Made by a program: the position numbers and the translations under genes. A stretch of 64,000 nt of DNA from Caenorhabditis elegans (taxonomy: Eukaryota; Nematoda; Chromadorea; Rhabditida; Rhabditidae): assembly GCF_000002985.6 (NCBI RefSeq), contig NC_003279.8, positions 6,882,001 to 6,946,000 on the forward strand, written 5' to 3'. A model generated the notes under the pieces. The model saw nothing but the letters and a program-made list of their open reading frames with translations. It made no database searches and had not been told where the DNA came from. This document shows positions 38,701 to 49,159 of the stretch, in pieces (the stretch's first letter is position 1; each line of letters opens with the position of its first letter).

Positions 38701-40955
38701 CACCCTATATAAATTTGGCTCGGTTCCAAGATATCCAACCACAACTTTACCGTCTGGTGCCATCATTGTAATGGTATTCTCATAGGATTTGCTGAAATAT
38801 TAAAATTCTTATTTTAATTCTAGAAATGTCAAAAACTAACTTATAAGAGCAAACTAATAGTGCAACTGGTGACATTTGAGCATTACAGTTCCATACAAGT
38901 TTATTATCTTGAAATATTAGCAATGTATCGTCAGATGTTGAAACTATTAAACGATTGAATTGAGTGTTATCTGATTGAGAGTAAACATTAATAAAAGTTT
39001 GAAAATATATGAAATCTTACTAATCAGAAGTGATCTATAAAGACACATTGCCATTCCAACAGCTTCTAAACGAATCTGCCAGACAACTGATCCAGTTGCA
39101 TTAAATGCAGACACGTGTCGGCGGCATAATACAATGGTTGTTGGTTTAGATCCTTCGGTTACTTTCATTTGTATTGCAGTATCACCCAGATTAAAAGACC
39201 AGTCATACTGAAAAAAAGAAGACTCAAATTTACTGTCAGTGTAAAGTCAGCATATTTGAAAAAATGTTCAGCGTTATCAAAATTCGACAGCTTGGGTTTA
39301 TTATTTGTAATTAACTCAATACTTTTTAGTTTCCCGATGATATTGGACATTCGAAAAATATTCAATAGTCCACAGCTTACATTAATCTTTTTCTGCGATC
39401 CACTTGACATAAGACTGAATTTGATAGCAGCTAAGAATCCATTATTTGCAACAAAAAGAGTTTGTGTAGTCTGACAGTAACCGATTGGTCCTGGTTGAAG
39501 AGCTCTCAATGGAACCATTGAAAAAACACATTGATCTCCTTGAAACAAAGATAATTTACAATCAATTGATTGCACTAATATCTGTGGAGTTGATTCTTCA
39601 ATTGGTATTACACACATATTCCATGCAGATGTTGAAAAAGAATGAGAGAATATCTCATCAAGTGATGCGAGGGTTTCATCAGGACTTGCTGAAATTTTAA
39701 CCATTTCGTACCAGGGCTGTGCGGCTGTCGGCTGTCGGCATCAGCCGACAGCCGAATTTTTTTACCAGCCGCACAGCCTTGTTTCGTACTTGAGCCTATT
39801 ATTTTTTGTATATTACAGGATGACCCGTATTTATTAAGACAATCCGAATCAAATATTGTATTTATCTCTCTTTGAAGTTAAATAAACATGTATCAACAAC
39901 TATCGGTTTCAAAATGAAAAGACTCAAAAATATGGAGCCTGTCAAAATAGATTTCATAGTTCGATTTATCAAAACGTGTTTTATATTAACGAATTAGAAA
40001 GATGTATTCAATTATTAATGTAATGTTGGATCAGGAATATCTTGGAGTTGACCTAGTTTGCAAAAAAACAGTTTTTATGATACCACATCTGTTTGTCATA
40101 ATTATGAGCCACTCTGTATGATAAATAACAGCTGAATAGATACATAACTTACCAAAATGAACTTTGTAATAGGTTAACTTTGTTGGTGATAAGACGGCAA
40201 GAATATTATTCATTGAAGGTAGAAAGTTATCAGATGCCATTTGGAGTATAGCATATTTAGTTTCAGTTGTACACAGTACATGCGCCTGAAATTACCACAT
40301 TTTTTGCAATCTTTCGACTTTTAAAAGTCACATTGGTATCCCTGAATCCTGGATCTGAGATCGTAATTTGACCGTTTTCTCCTCCAATAACAAGTTGCTC
40401 TGGAATAATGACGGGGGAATCGTTTAGAGCCTTTCGATAGTAATAAGATGACCAAATATCATTGTGAAAATTTTCCAAATATTTGAAAAATTTTATATTT
40501 AGTCAAAAAAAGAATGGTCAGTTTTCACCTATCATGATTTTGGAAACCGACCAAAATTAAAAATGTTCCACAAGTTCATCATTCTATTTGTTTTAATTAT
40601 TTATATTCAAACATTTTCAAGCTTGGAATATTTAAGAATTCTCTAAATTAAAGAAAAACCAACTTTTCAATAATTTGGCAATGTGCCAAATTTTTGACCA
40701 AAAATTAATTTTGAGTGCATTTTGGAAAAATCCTACTGATGTTACTATTTTAACGTCGAAAACTATATACTCAGTGGAGCAAAATTGAGATTCGTTTTTT
40801 TTTTCAACAAAAAAAATTGCACAACCATGACATCGAACTGGAGACCTTGACATCTTGAAAAAAGTACCTCTATCTTGAAAAAATGAAGCGTTCAATATAG
40901 TTGACGTATTAGGAATTGTTTGTGAAACCCATTCGACGAGCCGAAAAAGCGACAT
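35750..40955 (-). CDS. bbs-9: BBS-9 / PTHB1, BBSome subunit
   Basis: The ATG at 40955 opens MSLFRLVEWVSQTI, close to the human start MSLFKARDWWSTIL. Further matches are EQLVIGGENGQITISDPG (near 40390), QPGPIGYCQTTQTLFVANNG (near 39450) and VVVGYLGTEPN (near 38740). The C-terminal exons (38330-35750) match the PTHB1 C-terminal domain and end in an acidic stretch before QQVTA. BBS9 is a core beta-propeller subunit of the BBSome, the coat that moves cargo at cilia. I could not resolve the junction between exon 1 (40955 to about 40868) and the exon around 40280-40470: no consensus acceptor gives the required phase. An X-box lies 68 bp upstream, which fits a ciliary gene. One intron carries a 70-bp transposon just upstream of an acceptor. 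Confidence 0.9.
39712..39781. mobile_element. 70-bp hairpin MITE with 8-bp target duplication
   Basis: The element begins CAGGGCTGTGCGGCTG and ends with the inverse of CAAGGCTGTGCGGCTG, so its terminal repeats match at 15 of 16 positions. A second perfect 12-bp stem (TCGGCTGTCGGC) sits inside. It is flanked by TTTCGTAC on both sides (39704-39711 and 39782-39789). An 8-bp duplication and CAGGG-type ends are typical of hAT elements. It sits in a bbs-9 intron, 23 bp from the start of the downstream exon (39688). Confidence 0.85.
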
Positions 40956-41022
40956 TTTTGACTGAAGCGTGCCCTAGAGTAAGCAATAGAGTCGATGTTC
41001 ACCTGCTCACTGCTGTGCGCGT

Positions 41023-41036
41023 GTTGTCATGGAAAC
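41023..41036. promoter_or_regulatory. X-box (RFX/DAF-19 site) for bbs-9
   Basis: GTTGTCATGGAAAC matches the nematode X-box consensus GTHNYYATRRNAAC at every position on both strands. It lies 68 bp upstream of the bbs-9 ATG, in the usual window for ciliary genes driven by DAF-19. Confidence 0.9.
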
Positions 41037-41085
41037 CATATGGAGCAGCGTGTAGAGAATGGAGAAACAAGATCCGTTCATCAAT

Positions 41086-41091
41086 TTTATT
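41086..41091 (-). terminator. Polyadenylation signal of the 61-residue membrane gene
   Basis: AATAAA on the minus strand about 150 bases after the stop at 41239. It lies about 50 bp before the bbs-9 X-box, so the two genes are tightly packed but separately controlled. Confidence 0.5.
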
Positions 41092-41238
41092 TTTACATTA
41101 GAAAACGTTATTAATATCAAATAAAACTTTTAAATAAATACAAAAAAACCCAAATGGAAATCGAAGTATAAATTGTTAAATTGTATGTCGAGTTGTCTTT
41201 GGAATGTGAACTTTGGATGTAGTCCTGTTTTTGTACAT

Positions 41239-41670
41239 TTACTTGGCCTTCTTCTTCTCCTCACGGCGTTGACGAGCCGTGCTTTTGTTATCCTTAGCCA
41301 AAGTGGTGTCACGGAGCTTGATAACGGCGTAGGCTGAAAACATTATGTTTCTATCAACTGCTTGATGGATGTGTGAATTGTTTTTATCAATTTGAATACG
41401 GTAGAAGCATGTTTTTTTAATGGAACTTAGCCTATCTTCAAAAAAAGGAAAACATGTTAGACCTACAGTACTCAAAAATTATGTTGGTCTTAACAAATAG
41501 CCCGACCAAAAAGATTTGACTATTGAAGATTGTAAATTATTGCGAGATTCGTTGTTATTTTTAGTTTTAATATACTCACCGAAAACGGCTACAATAACGA
41601 TTGCGGGGATGATGAAGACAGAGTTATCGAACGATGTCGAGTATGGCCCTTTTCCTCCAAGCTCAACCAT
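41239..41670 (-). CDS. 61-residue single-pass membrane microprotein
   Basis: Two exons, 41670-41580 and 41333-41239, give 61 residues with consistent phase and good splice sites (GTGAGT and TTTTCAG). The N-terminus is MVELGGKGPYSTSFDN. A membrane helix follows (SVFIIPAIVIVAVFAYAVI), then a very basic tail ending RQRREEKKKAK. Charge distribution suggests the tail faces the cytosol. A TTTCAG-type acceptor lies about 18 bases upstream of the ATG. I do not recognise the family. The intact small frame across an intron, the lysine-rich tail and a nearby AATAAA make it a real gene rather than noise. Confidence 0.7.
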
Positions 41671-42419
41671 TTTTGCTAGCTAACACCTGAAAATAATAAA
41701 AATAAATGAAACAAATTTAATTTGAAGAACACAAAAAATTGAGTATACTGTAGTTTTCAGTATTTTTCTCTACAAAAAGCTGTTTTTAAATGATTTAACT
41801 TGCGAAATGCCAAATAAAAATAGGAAATTCTCATTGTACAATATTAAATCTATCAGAAACTGATAAAATTTGTACGGAATGTACGAATAAAAATGGGCGA
41901 CGAACAAATGCAAACGTGTTTCTTCTTTGGAAAAAATGCCATGCTGGAAGAACACGCAGCGCCACCGCGACGCGTCCAAAGGCATTCAGAACACAATTTT
42001 GAAAACGTTTTTTTCTCTTGCAAATCTTTGTTTTTTTTTACTCTTCTGAAAATATACTTTCTCACTTGCTTCTCAAACTTTTTTACTAAAATTAAAAAAA
42101 AACAATATTTATAAATATTGCAAAACACAAAATAGATATCTCTTATGTATGTTACTACTATTTATCCGCATCTTGATTTATGTCTGCTCCGTCATTTTTG
42201 TTCTGTTTTCTTTTAGTTTTCCCTCGAATTCATGAACATAAGCCTTGTATTAGTAATGAACTAAAAAAGATCCATTAATCAGGATTTCAATAAGAATTCA
42301 TTATTAGTCTTATGTGTATGAAATAAATCAGATCATTGGTGTCAATTTTGAGAAACTTTGCGTGATGAAAAAGCTCAATATAGAAGTGGGTAGAATAACA
42401 AGCTATAAAAATAATACAT
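41671..42419. other. Between the two minus-strand membrane genes
   Basis: Promoter of the small gene and 3' UTR of the four-helix gene. Includes a GC-rich patch at 41955-41985. No coding exon supported. Confidence 0.4.
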
Positions 42420-43459
42420 TCAGACCAGTGTGCTTAGGTAATTGTAACAATCCTCGCGGTAGACGTGCCCACAAGAATGATTTGCCCAGAAATAGAGGGT
42501 TTTCACGGCGAAGCAAGTGGCAAGAAAGACGGCGGAAGATCCTAAAGTAATCGATACACATTTTGAGGCCAAACTTCGCGATGGGTCAATTGAGACTGTG
42601 AGCATTAGCACTGAAAATATTAGAATTGCAGAGTTGTTTCTTGTATTCTAGCGAATTCATTCTTTTGAATTTTTATAATCGCGTATGAATAGTATTTAAG
42701 AAACTCACCGATCACGAAGACTATTATTGATGCGAACCAAAACGAGAATGCCACAATTCTTAAAAAGCTGGTTGATTTGATGTATCGAAGTGCCCTGTAA
42801 TGTTAAAATGTTCAAGCTATTTAATGTGAAACTTTTGAAAAGCACTAACACATCAATATCATCCGGTTGTTGTGTCTGTTTTACTATCTTCATCAGGAAT
42901 AGTAATTGAAGAGCAGACACAAAGAATGCCAGAATCGACAGAATCACGATTGCCACGTCGAATGAGGCGATGACATCCCGAATGACATCGATTACTCCTC
43001 GATATGCCGATGCCGGTGATTTTGCGGTGCGAAGAAATCGTTCGGCATTTGAAAAGTGGAATTGTAGAGCAACAACGGTGAATAATGCCGAGCAAACTGA
43101 CATGAAGAGGAGGAGAAGCATATTCCAGTGAACCTAAACACAATTTCATGCATAGAAAGATTGAAAAAAACTTTTCTTACCGTTTTTCGGTCCATTACTC
43201 GGTTTTCGCTGTTCAAATCGAGAACTGATGGGTGACTATCGCTAACTTGTCCCCCAGCTCCGCTATATGTTCCAGTAGTTCCAATTCCCTTCCCACCACC
43301 ACATGATACTGAATATCTCATCGATATTGGCGAGTTTTGAGCCTAAAAATAAATTATAAAGTATGAGAAAAATTCCGATTTAAAAATTACCATAAGGGAT
43401 TCGTGATTTAATGTGGTCGGTATGTGGAACCCACGTCTGGGTGTTGAAGATGTAACCAT
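42420..43459 (-). CDS. Four-transmembrane protein of unknown function
   Basis: Five exons, 43459-43391, 43342-43181, 43133-42850, 42794-42709 and 42610-42420, give 263 residues in one phase-consistent frame. The first 80 residues are polar and Gly/Ser-rich (GGGKGIGTTGTYSGAGG) and look cytosolic. Four hydrophobic helices follow: WNMLLLLFMSVCSALFTVV, VAIVILSILAFFVSALQLLF, VAFSFWFASIIVFVI and SSAVFLATCFAVKTLYFW. The loop between helices 1 and 2 is about 40 residues, and the short C-terminal tail contains CGHVYREDCYN. The start is supported by a TTTTTTAG acceptor directly before the ATG. The layout recalls tetraspan families, but I see no CCG tetraspanin signature and cannot name it. Confidence 0.75.
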
Positions 43460-44308
43460 TTCTAAAAAAACAAGTATTGTGGCCGGAAAAAAAGCAATCT
43501 AACTTTTTTTGCCAAGCTCGAGATAACGACAAAAAACGTTTCTTTTTAACAACGAAAAGTTTTTTATTACAAAGGCACACAGAGGGAGCAATCAGTGTTC
43601 GCCGAATGCACCAATCGGACCACTGAAGAATGAGCCGCATAAGTTTTTGTGTAAGGATGCGAACGGGGAGAGATTCTCGAAAGAGTCTATCACCAGGTGG
43701 TGGCATTTGAAAAAGATACAAGAAGAGATCATAATGAGATGCAATATGCCGAAACGCTAGGAAAGAAATACCAATTTTTTAAAGATTAATTTGGTTTTTT
43801 CGAGGAAACAAGAAAAATTGGCGAATAAAAACTGAAATTCGAAATGTCGTGATATTCAGTGCCTCTAGTGCATGCAGAATCAAAAATTTTAAACAATTTT
43901 GTTGTACATTGTACAATTTTTGTTTCAGCCCACAAAATAAATTTAAAAATAGAAATACCTTTTCAATATTGGTTCTGAAAATTTTATTTACACTTATTTT
44001 TAAAAACCCCTCAAGGTGGGATTCTGTTTTAGGAAAAAAACAAAAAATTTACTGCATTAGGAATGAACATACCCTGTCTGCGCATTATGATTGATTTTCT
44101 CTTCCCATTATTCTCATTTTCAAACCATTGTCACCTCTTCCCACTCTGAACCACTCATGCGATCGATAATCTTTTCCAATTATGTTATGTTCGTGTTTTA
44201 ACCGTTATGTTCAAACTTTGCTCAATTTTCTCAATTATTTAAATTTTTAGTGAAGATTTTCAGTGATAAACGTCATTCATCCCGAACACTTCAGAGAATC
44301 AATGGAAA
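43460..44308. other. Divergent promoter region upstream of ztf-4
   Basis: No exon supported. A minus-strand frame at 43460-43721 is open but lies upstream of the acceptor used by the four-helix gene, so it is probably leader or promoter. An acceptor at 44262-44263 precedes the ztf-4 start. Confidence 0.4.
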
Positions 44309-47300
44309 ATGAGTGCTGGTTAGTGTTTTTAATGCAAAATGAGAAATAAACTAGAGAATAAGTAGGCAACTTCGGCAGCGGAATTGGAGTTGTTTAGAAA
44401 TTTTTGGGAAAAGCGATACCGATGTAATATGATATTCTATTAAATAACTGCCAGATAGTCGAGTGATGTTAAAATTTGATTTGATTAATAATTAATTCTA
44501 GAATAGAATATCAGAAATTACATTGTCCTTTTAAAAATCTTGAAAAACCAATTAAAACATTCAGAATACGGTCAGTACGGATACTATGGAGGTGCTGGAG
44601 GTGCCCAGACAACAACAACTCCTGCTGCCGCATTGGCTGCATCAATACCCGCAACTTCAGTTTACGGAGAGCAAAGACCAACATTCTCAGAAGATGGAAC
44701 TGGTGCTCCATACAGCACTATTCTTAATCTGTTAGTTTTCTTTTTAATACATTAAAATTCGTTTCAAAACTGTCTTGTTTAAAATTAATTGGATTAGCCG
44801 AATCACGTTAAGTAAACTTACTTAAGATTTAAGAAGAACTAAATGAGATGCAAGACCGGGACCGAAAAACAAAAATTTGAAATTTGTAAAAAAACACCGA
44901 ATTTCGATTTATTTGGAACTTTTTAGAAAAAAATTATTGAAAACCATGAAAAACCACATTTTGCTAAAGCATATTTGTAAAATATGAAAATTGTTTGAAG
45001 TACGTAAAGGGTTTTTTGGTTTAAAAAAAACCAAAAAATAGATTTTTCGTTAAAAACAAAAAAAAATCAGCTTCGTCAGCGTAATCCTAAAAACTTTCAG
45101 AGTTGGAAGCGCAGCGGTAAACAGCGATATCAGTTATGATACATCATCTAAGGATCCTCATATGATCAGGTACGAAAATAAATGTTTTGAACGTAAATTT
45201 GATAAATGAAATAAGAAAATGAGAGAAAAGAACGGAAAAAATGCAAGAAAGGTCGTGGGAAAGTAAACATTTTTGAAGCAAAAGACCGACACAAAGTGAC
45301 CATGAAAGAGTAAAGAGAATAGAGAGAAAATGGGGATTTATTCATTTTCCAGAGTAAACATAACTGCACACAAAGTTAAAGAATATGTTATATAAATTAT
45401 CGAACGAAAAATCGTGTATCGTTTTAGTTTTTATAATGATTTTTTACAGAGCTCGTGTTTTCATTGGAAACATTGCCCGTGCTATTATCACGCGTGACGA
45501 TATCATCGAACTGTTCCGTCCATTTGGAAAAATAATTGCTGTTAATTATTTTGCTGTAAGTTAATTCCTGAATATTCAATAGCCACCGCAAAGTCCGAGT
45601 TTATTGATGACATAACTTTGAATTCACTTTTTTGCCGGAAAATAAATTCCTGATTTTTCAGCAACAAGGTTTCGGATTTGTTCAATTCAATGAAGCTGGT
45701 AGTGCCGACGAGTCATGCCGTTCACTCAATGGGATGTCATGGAAAGCTTGTTGTCTTGGTAAGGACCTGAATCTGAATATAATTTTTCTCCAAATGCAAC
45801 CAAAATTAAAAATCGGCGAATTTTGCAGCTCAAATAGCTTCTCGTCTGAAAGCTTTTTATTTCAACTTTTTTCATAATTTCTTTTACCTTTTCTTATTTT
45901 CGGTTTTCATTAGAAACATTTTCGAAGTTACTTTTTATTCGATTTATACAGTTTTTAAAATTTGTTTATTTTTATTTATGTGTCCCCGATTTCAGATGTT
46001 CATTTGGCAATGTTGGGCTCATTGAGAAAGCCAACTGGAAACGAGGGTCGCCAAGGAAATACTATTGCTCCGGCCCCACTTCCTGTTGGGAAACCGTTGA
46101 CACAACATGCTGTCGATACTTCCGCGCAAAGGTTCATCATTTTGGGTTTTTTATTCTTTTTATTTTTCATTTCGAAATAGTTTTGAGGATTATGGTTTTT
46201 AAAAGTTATAGCGAATTATTTCATTTTTTCTCCTTTCATTATATTTTCCTTCTAAAGAAAAACGTTATAATGCGATGGCGTTTCACTCTTTGTGTAAGTT
46301 GGATTGTTACTGCGGTGTGCTCAGTTTTCAAAAAAAAAAAATTCGAATTTCGAGGACAAACTCGAACTTTGGATAAATCATGAAATTTGAAAAGGGAAAG
46401 CGATTTTCGCTGAACGTTGAAACCATTTAATACGGTTCTTTCATACCCCTGGTACCAACAATATTAATTTTTGTATTTTCAGCGCCAAACGCCCCTATGA
46501 AGACGAGGAGTACGAGATCTTCAAGCAGAACAAAAGAAATAAGCAGTTTGCAAATGGAGATACAACTATCAATGAGCAGTTGGCACCGAATGGTGAGAGT
46601 TTAAAACTTAAAAAATTTATTGGGTTTGGAAACATTGGTTTCAAATTTTTCAACAAGTTTTTGATGAAATTATATATTTTTCTGTTGATTGAATCAAAAA
46701 ATCAAAGTATCCGCCAAAACCAGAGAAATTAAATTCATATTTAAAATTGATATTTTTTCCAGTAAGAAACGAATAGGTTAAACATTTTTAATTTACAGAA
46801 ATGTGCGACACAATGGTGTGTGGATATTGCCGTTTCGTGACAAGTGATTTTGAAGAGTTCAAGGAACATCGAATCGCTGGCTGTAATAAATACAAGGATC
46901 CAGGTGGGATTTAATTTCATACTGTTTCATTTGTTAACTTGATACTTAAAAAAACGTTGTATATAGATTGAAGTATGAAATTCAATTCTTAGTTATCTCT
47001 CTACTTGAATACTTCATCTCAATAATTTGTTTTCCAGAAGAACCACGACATCGTCTCAAATGTGCCACTTGTAGTCAGAGATTCCTCGGCGCGTGGGGAC
47101 TTCTCGAACATTTAACCGATTTTCATCGTATGCTGCTCTATACTGAAGAGAAGATGACGGTATGTTTAGAGTTTTAAGAATAACTATATCATGTGAATAT
47201 GTGAACGTTATGAGCAACCAAATAGTGGAGGATAAATTTTTATATTTTTGGACAGATAATTTAGAACTTTTTTCTATGAACAGTTTGTATGAAAAACATA

Positions 47301-47524
47301 AGAATGTGTTCATAAATCGATTTTAATTAACAAATTTTCAGCCAAATGATCTTGCTCAAATGCGTGGTGGATCCGTTTCAACGCCATCTTCGATTCCAGA
47401 AACTCCAGCTTCTGGTTCTGCGGCTCCTGCTGCTCCAAATTCAGCCAACTCCACACCATCTCACCATATCGTCGAAGGCGCGCCATTGTCCTACTCGTCG
47501 AATAATGGAACTCCCCAAATCTAA
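44309..47524 (+). CDS. ztf-4: ZTF-4: RNA-binding protein with one RRM and two zinc fingers
   Basis: Ten exons (44309-44318, 44565-44730, 45101-45169, 45450-45555, 45662-45758, 45996-46131, 46483-46592, 46799-46903, 47038-47159, 47342-47524) give 367 residues. The N-terminus is Tyr/Gly-rich (EYGQYGYYGGAGG). An RRM follows with RNP2 VFIGNI and RNP1 GFGFVQF, and resembles the hnRNP C/RALY type. A basic linker (KRPYEDEEYEIFKQNKRNK) precedes two zinc fingers: one with CGYCRF, EHR and C spacing, and one C2H2 type (CATCSQRF, HLTDFH). The tail is Ser/Ala/Pro-rich. The first exon encodes only three residues plus one base; the other ATG nearby would be out of frame. The symbol is from memory of the T10B11 region. 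The likely role is nuclear RNA binding. Confidence 0.88.
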
Positions 47525-49159
47525 ATATTTTTGCTAAATCCTGTTGAAATCATACCTGAATCTCAATTTTCCCATTTATCTATCTACTACTTTTTTGTTG
47601 TAAACGCTTATACATTTTTGTGAACTTTTATTTATCAATCTCTGAAGTTTTATTTTTGCTTTAAACAGACACTAGAAAGTTTGAATACGCAGGTAGCACA
47701 AGCTCCTATTACCTTGTTCAATTTTTTAAAAGTCATCTGATTTAATTTTTTAACAATTATTCAAGAAAGTGTTTACAATCAAACTGTGGAAAGCTAAATT
47801 TATTTAGAATCTCCTTGAAGTTTGTGCAAACCCTAAAAGAAAACGCTTTTCTTTTAAAATGAGCTTCTTACATAGTTCTTCAAGTTAACATTAATACTGT
47901 TTCGTAATTGATGCTTCGTTGTCTCTCACAGATGGGTCAATGTTTTAATGTATCATCGATGACACAGCTTTCCGTCTCTGTCACCTAAATAAAAACCATC
48001 GAATCAAAAGAACCGGTTGATGGGTTTCAATGTCCCCCATCACTACTGACTAACCACAACAAATACGATTTGATTCGTCGGTTTGAGAAATATATTTATT
48101 TTTTTCCGTTATACCCAATTCCCTTGGTTTGCTCACTAGCATAATATGAAAATATTTTTCTGACGAACCCCCAAAAAAAAAACGAAATTTAGTTACGCTT
48201 GTTTGCCACCTTCTTGATTGTCACTGCGTTTTCGCGCCAAATTCCGAATTCAAAAATTGAATTTTTCGAAACTGATAGATTTGGTCAATACTCACTTTTT
48301 GTCTAAAAGCGAAAAACAAATAAGTATTTAAATATAATCTTCAAAATATTTTCATATTTGGGGGAAATTAAAAATTGATAATTTTTTAAAAGTAAAATAA
48401 ACTTAACGTTAAAAGCGACGATGAGTATTCATTAATTGACATAGAAGTATGTAATAATACTAGTTTTTATTGCTATATGGCATACGGTATACCTGCCTAG
48501 GCGAATTCCCCCACACATTTATTCAAGAATACGAGATACTCACATTTGTAGTGTCTCTGAAGCTCAATGAAACACGTATTTTAAATGTTAAGTGAAGTAT
48601 TTTCAGTAGCTGTCACTCTTCTCATTTTCCTATTTCTCCCTATTTATTTGTGTCGGCTTCTCTTCGTCTCTCGCTTTTTTTTGACAACAATCGATTCTTT
48701 TTACACTGTTTTTTCTGTCGCCCATCGTTTTTTGTTTACTTTTTGTTGTGGCGAAGAGATTATGAGGTGGCTTTCGATTCTTGTTCTCGCTTTGTTTTTT
48801 TGGGTGAGACAAAAAACTTTCGTGTGAATTGAGAACTTCTAAAGATTGAATTGAATATTCAAAAAGAAAACTCTAGGAAACGTAAAAATTAGTCAATTTT
48901 GAAAATATTAATTTAAAAGTCTCTCAAAATATCTATTGCAATCATTCGAAAATAATTTAATTTAAATACTATTTTTTCTTCTCCAAAGTTCCCTATGTTA
49001 TTCTCAAATTATTCGAAGGGAATTCGATGAATTGGAAATTTGAATTTCCGCTTTCACACCCAAGTTCTCCATTTCATTTCTTCTCTTTTCTTCTCCCTTT
49101 GCATATTACTTTTTTTCTTTCATTTCATTCATTTTAGTGTGCTTTGAGCAGAGAAAACA
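47525..49159. other. Between ztf-4 and ceramide kinase
   Basis: ztf-4 3' UTR, then promoter and leader of ceramide kinase, whose acceptor is at 49136-49137. A few perfect minus-strand splice-site pairs around 48191-48560 could mark a small transcript (see findings). The 80-codon plus-strand frame at 48585-48827 is T-rich and was not accepted. Confidence 0.35.

Noticed and set aside
43460-43721. Minus-strand frame upstream of the four-helix gene (MPPPGDRLF...)
   Set aside because: A strong TTTTTTAG acceptor immediately precedes the ATG at 43459, so this is more likely leader or promoter sequence.
48585-48827. 80-codon plus-strand frame with hydrophobic composition
   Set aside because: It lies in a T-rich upstream region, where random codons give Phe/Leu. 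No homology or splice support was seen.
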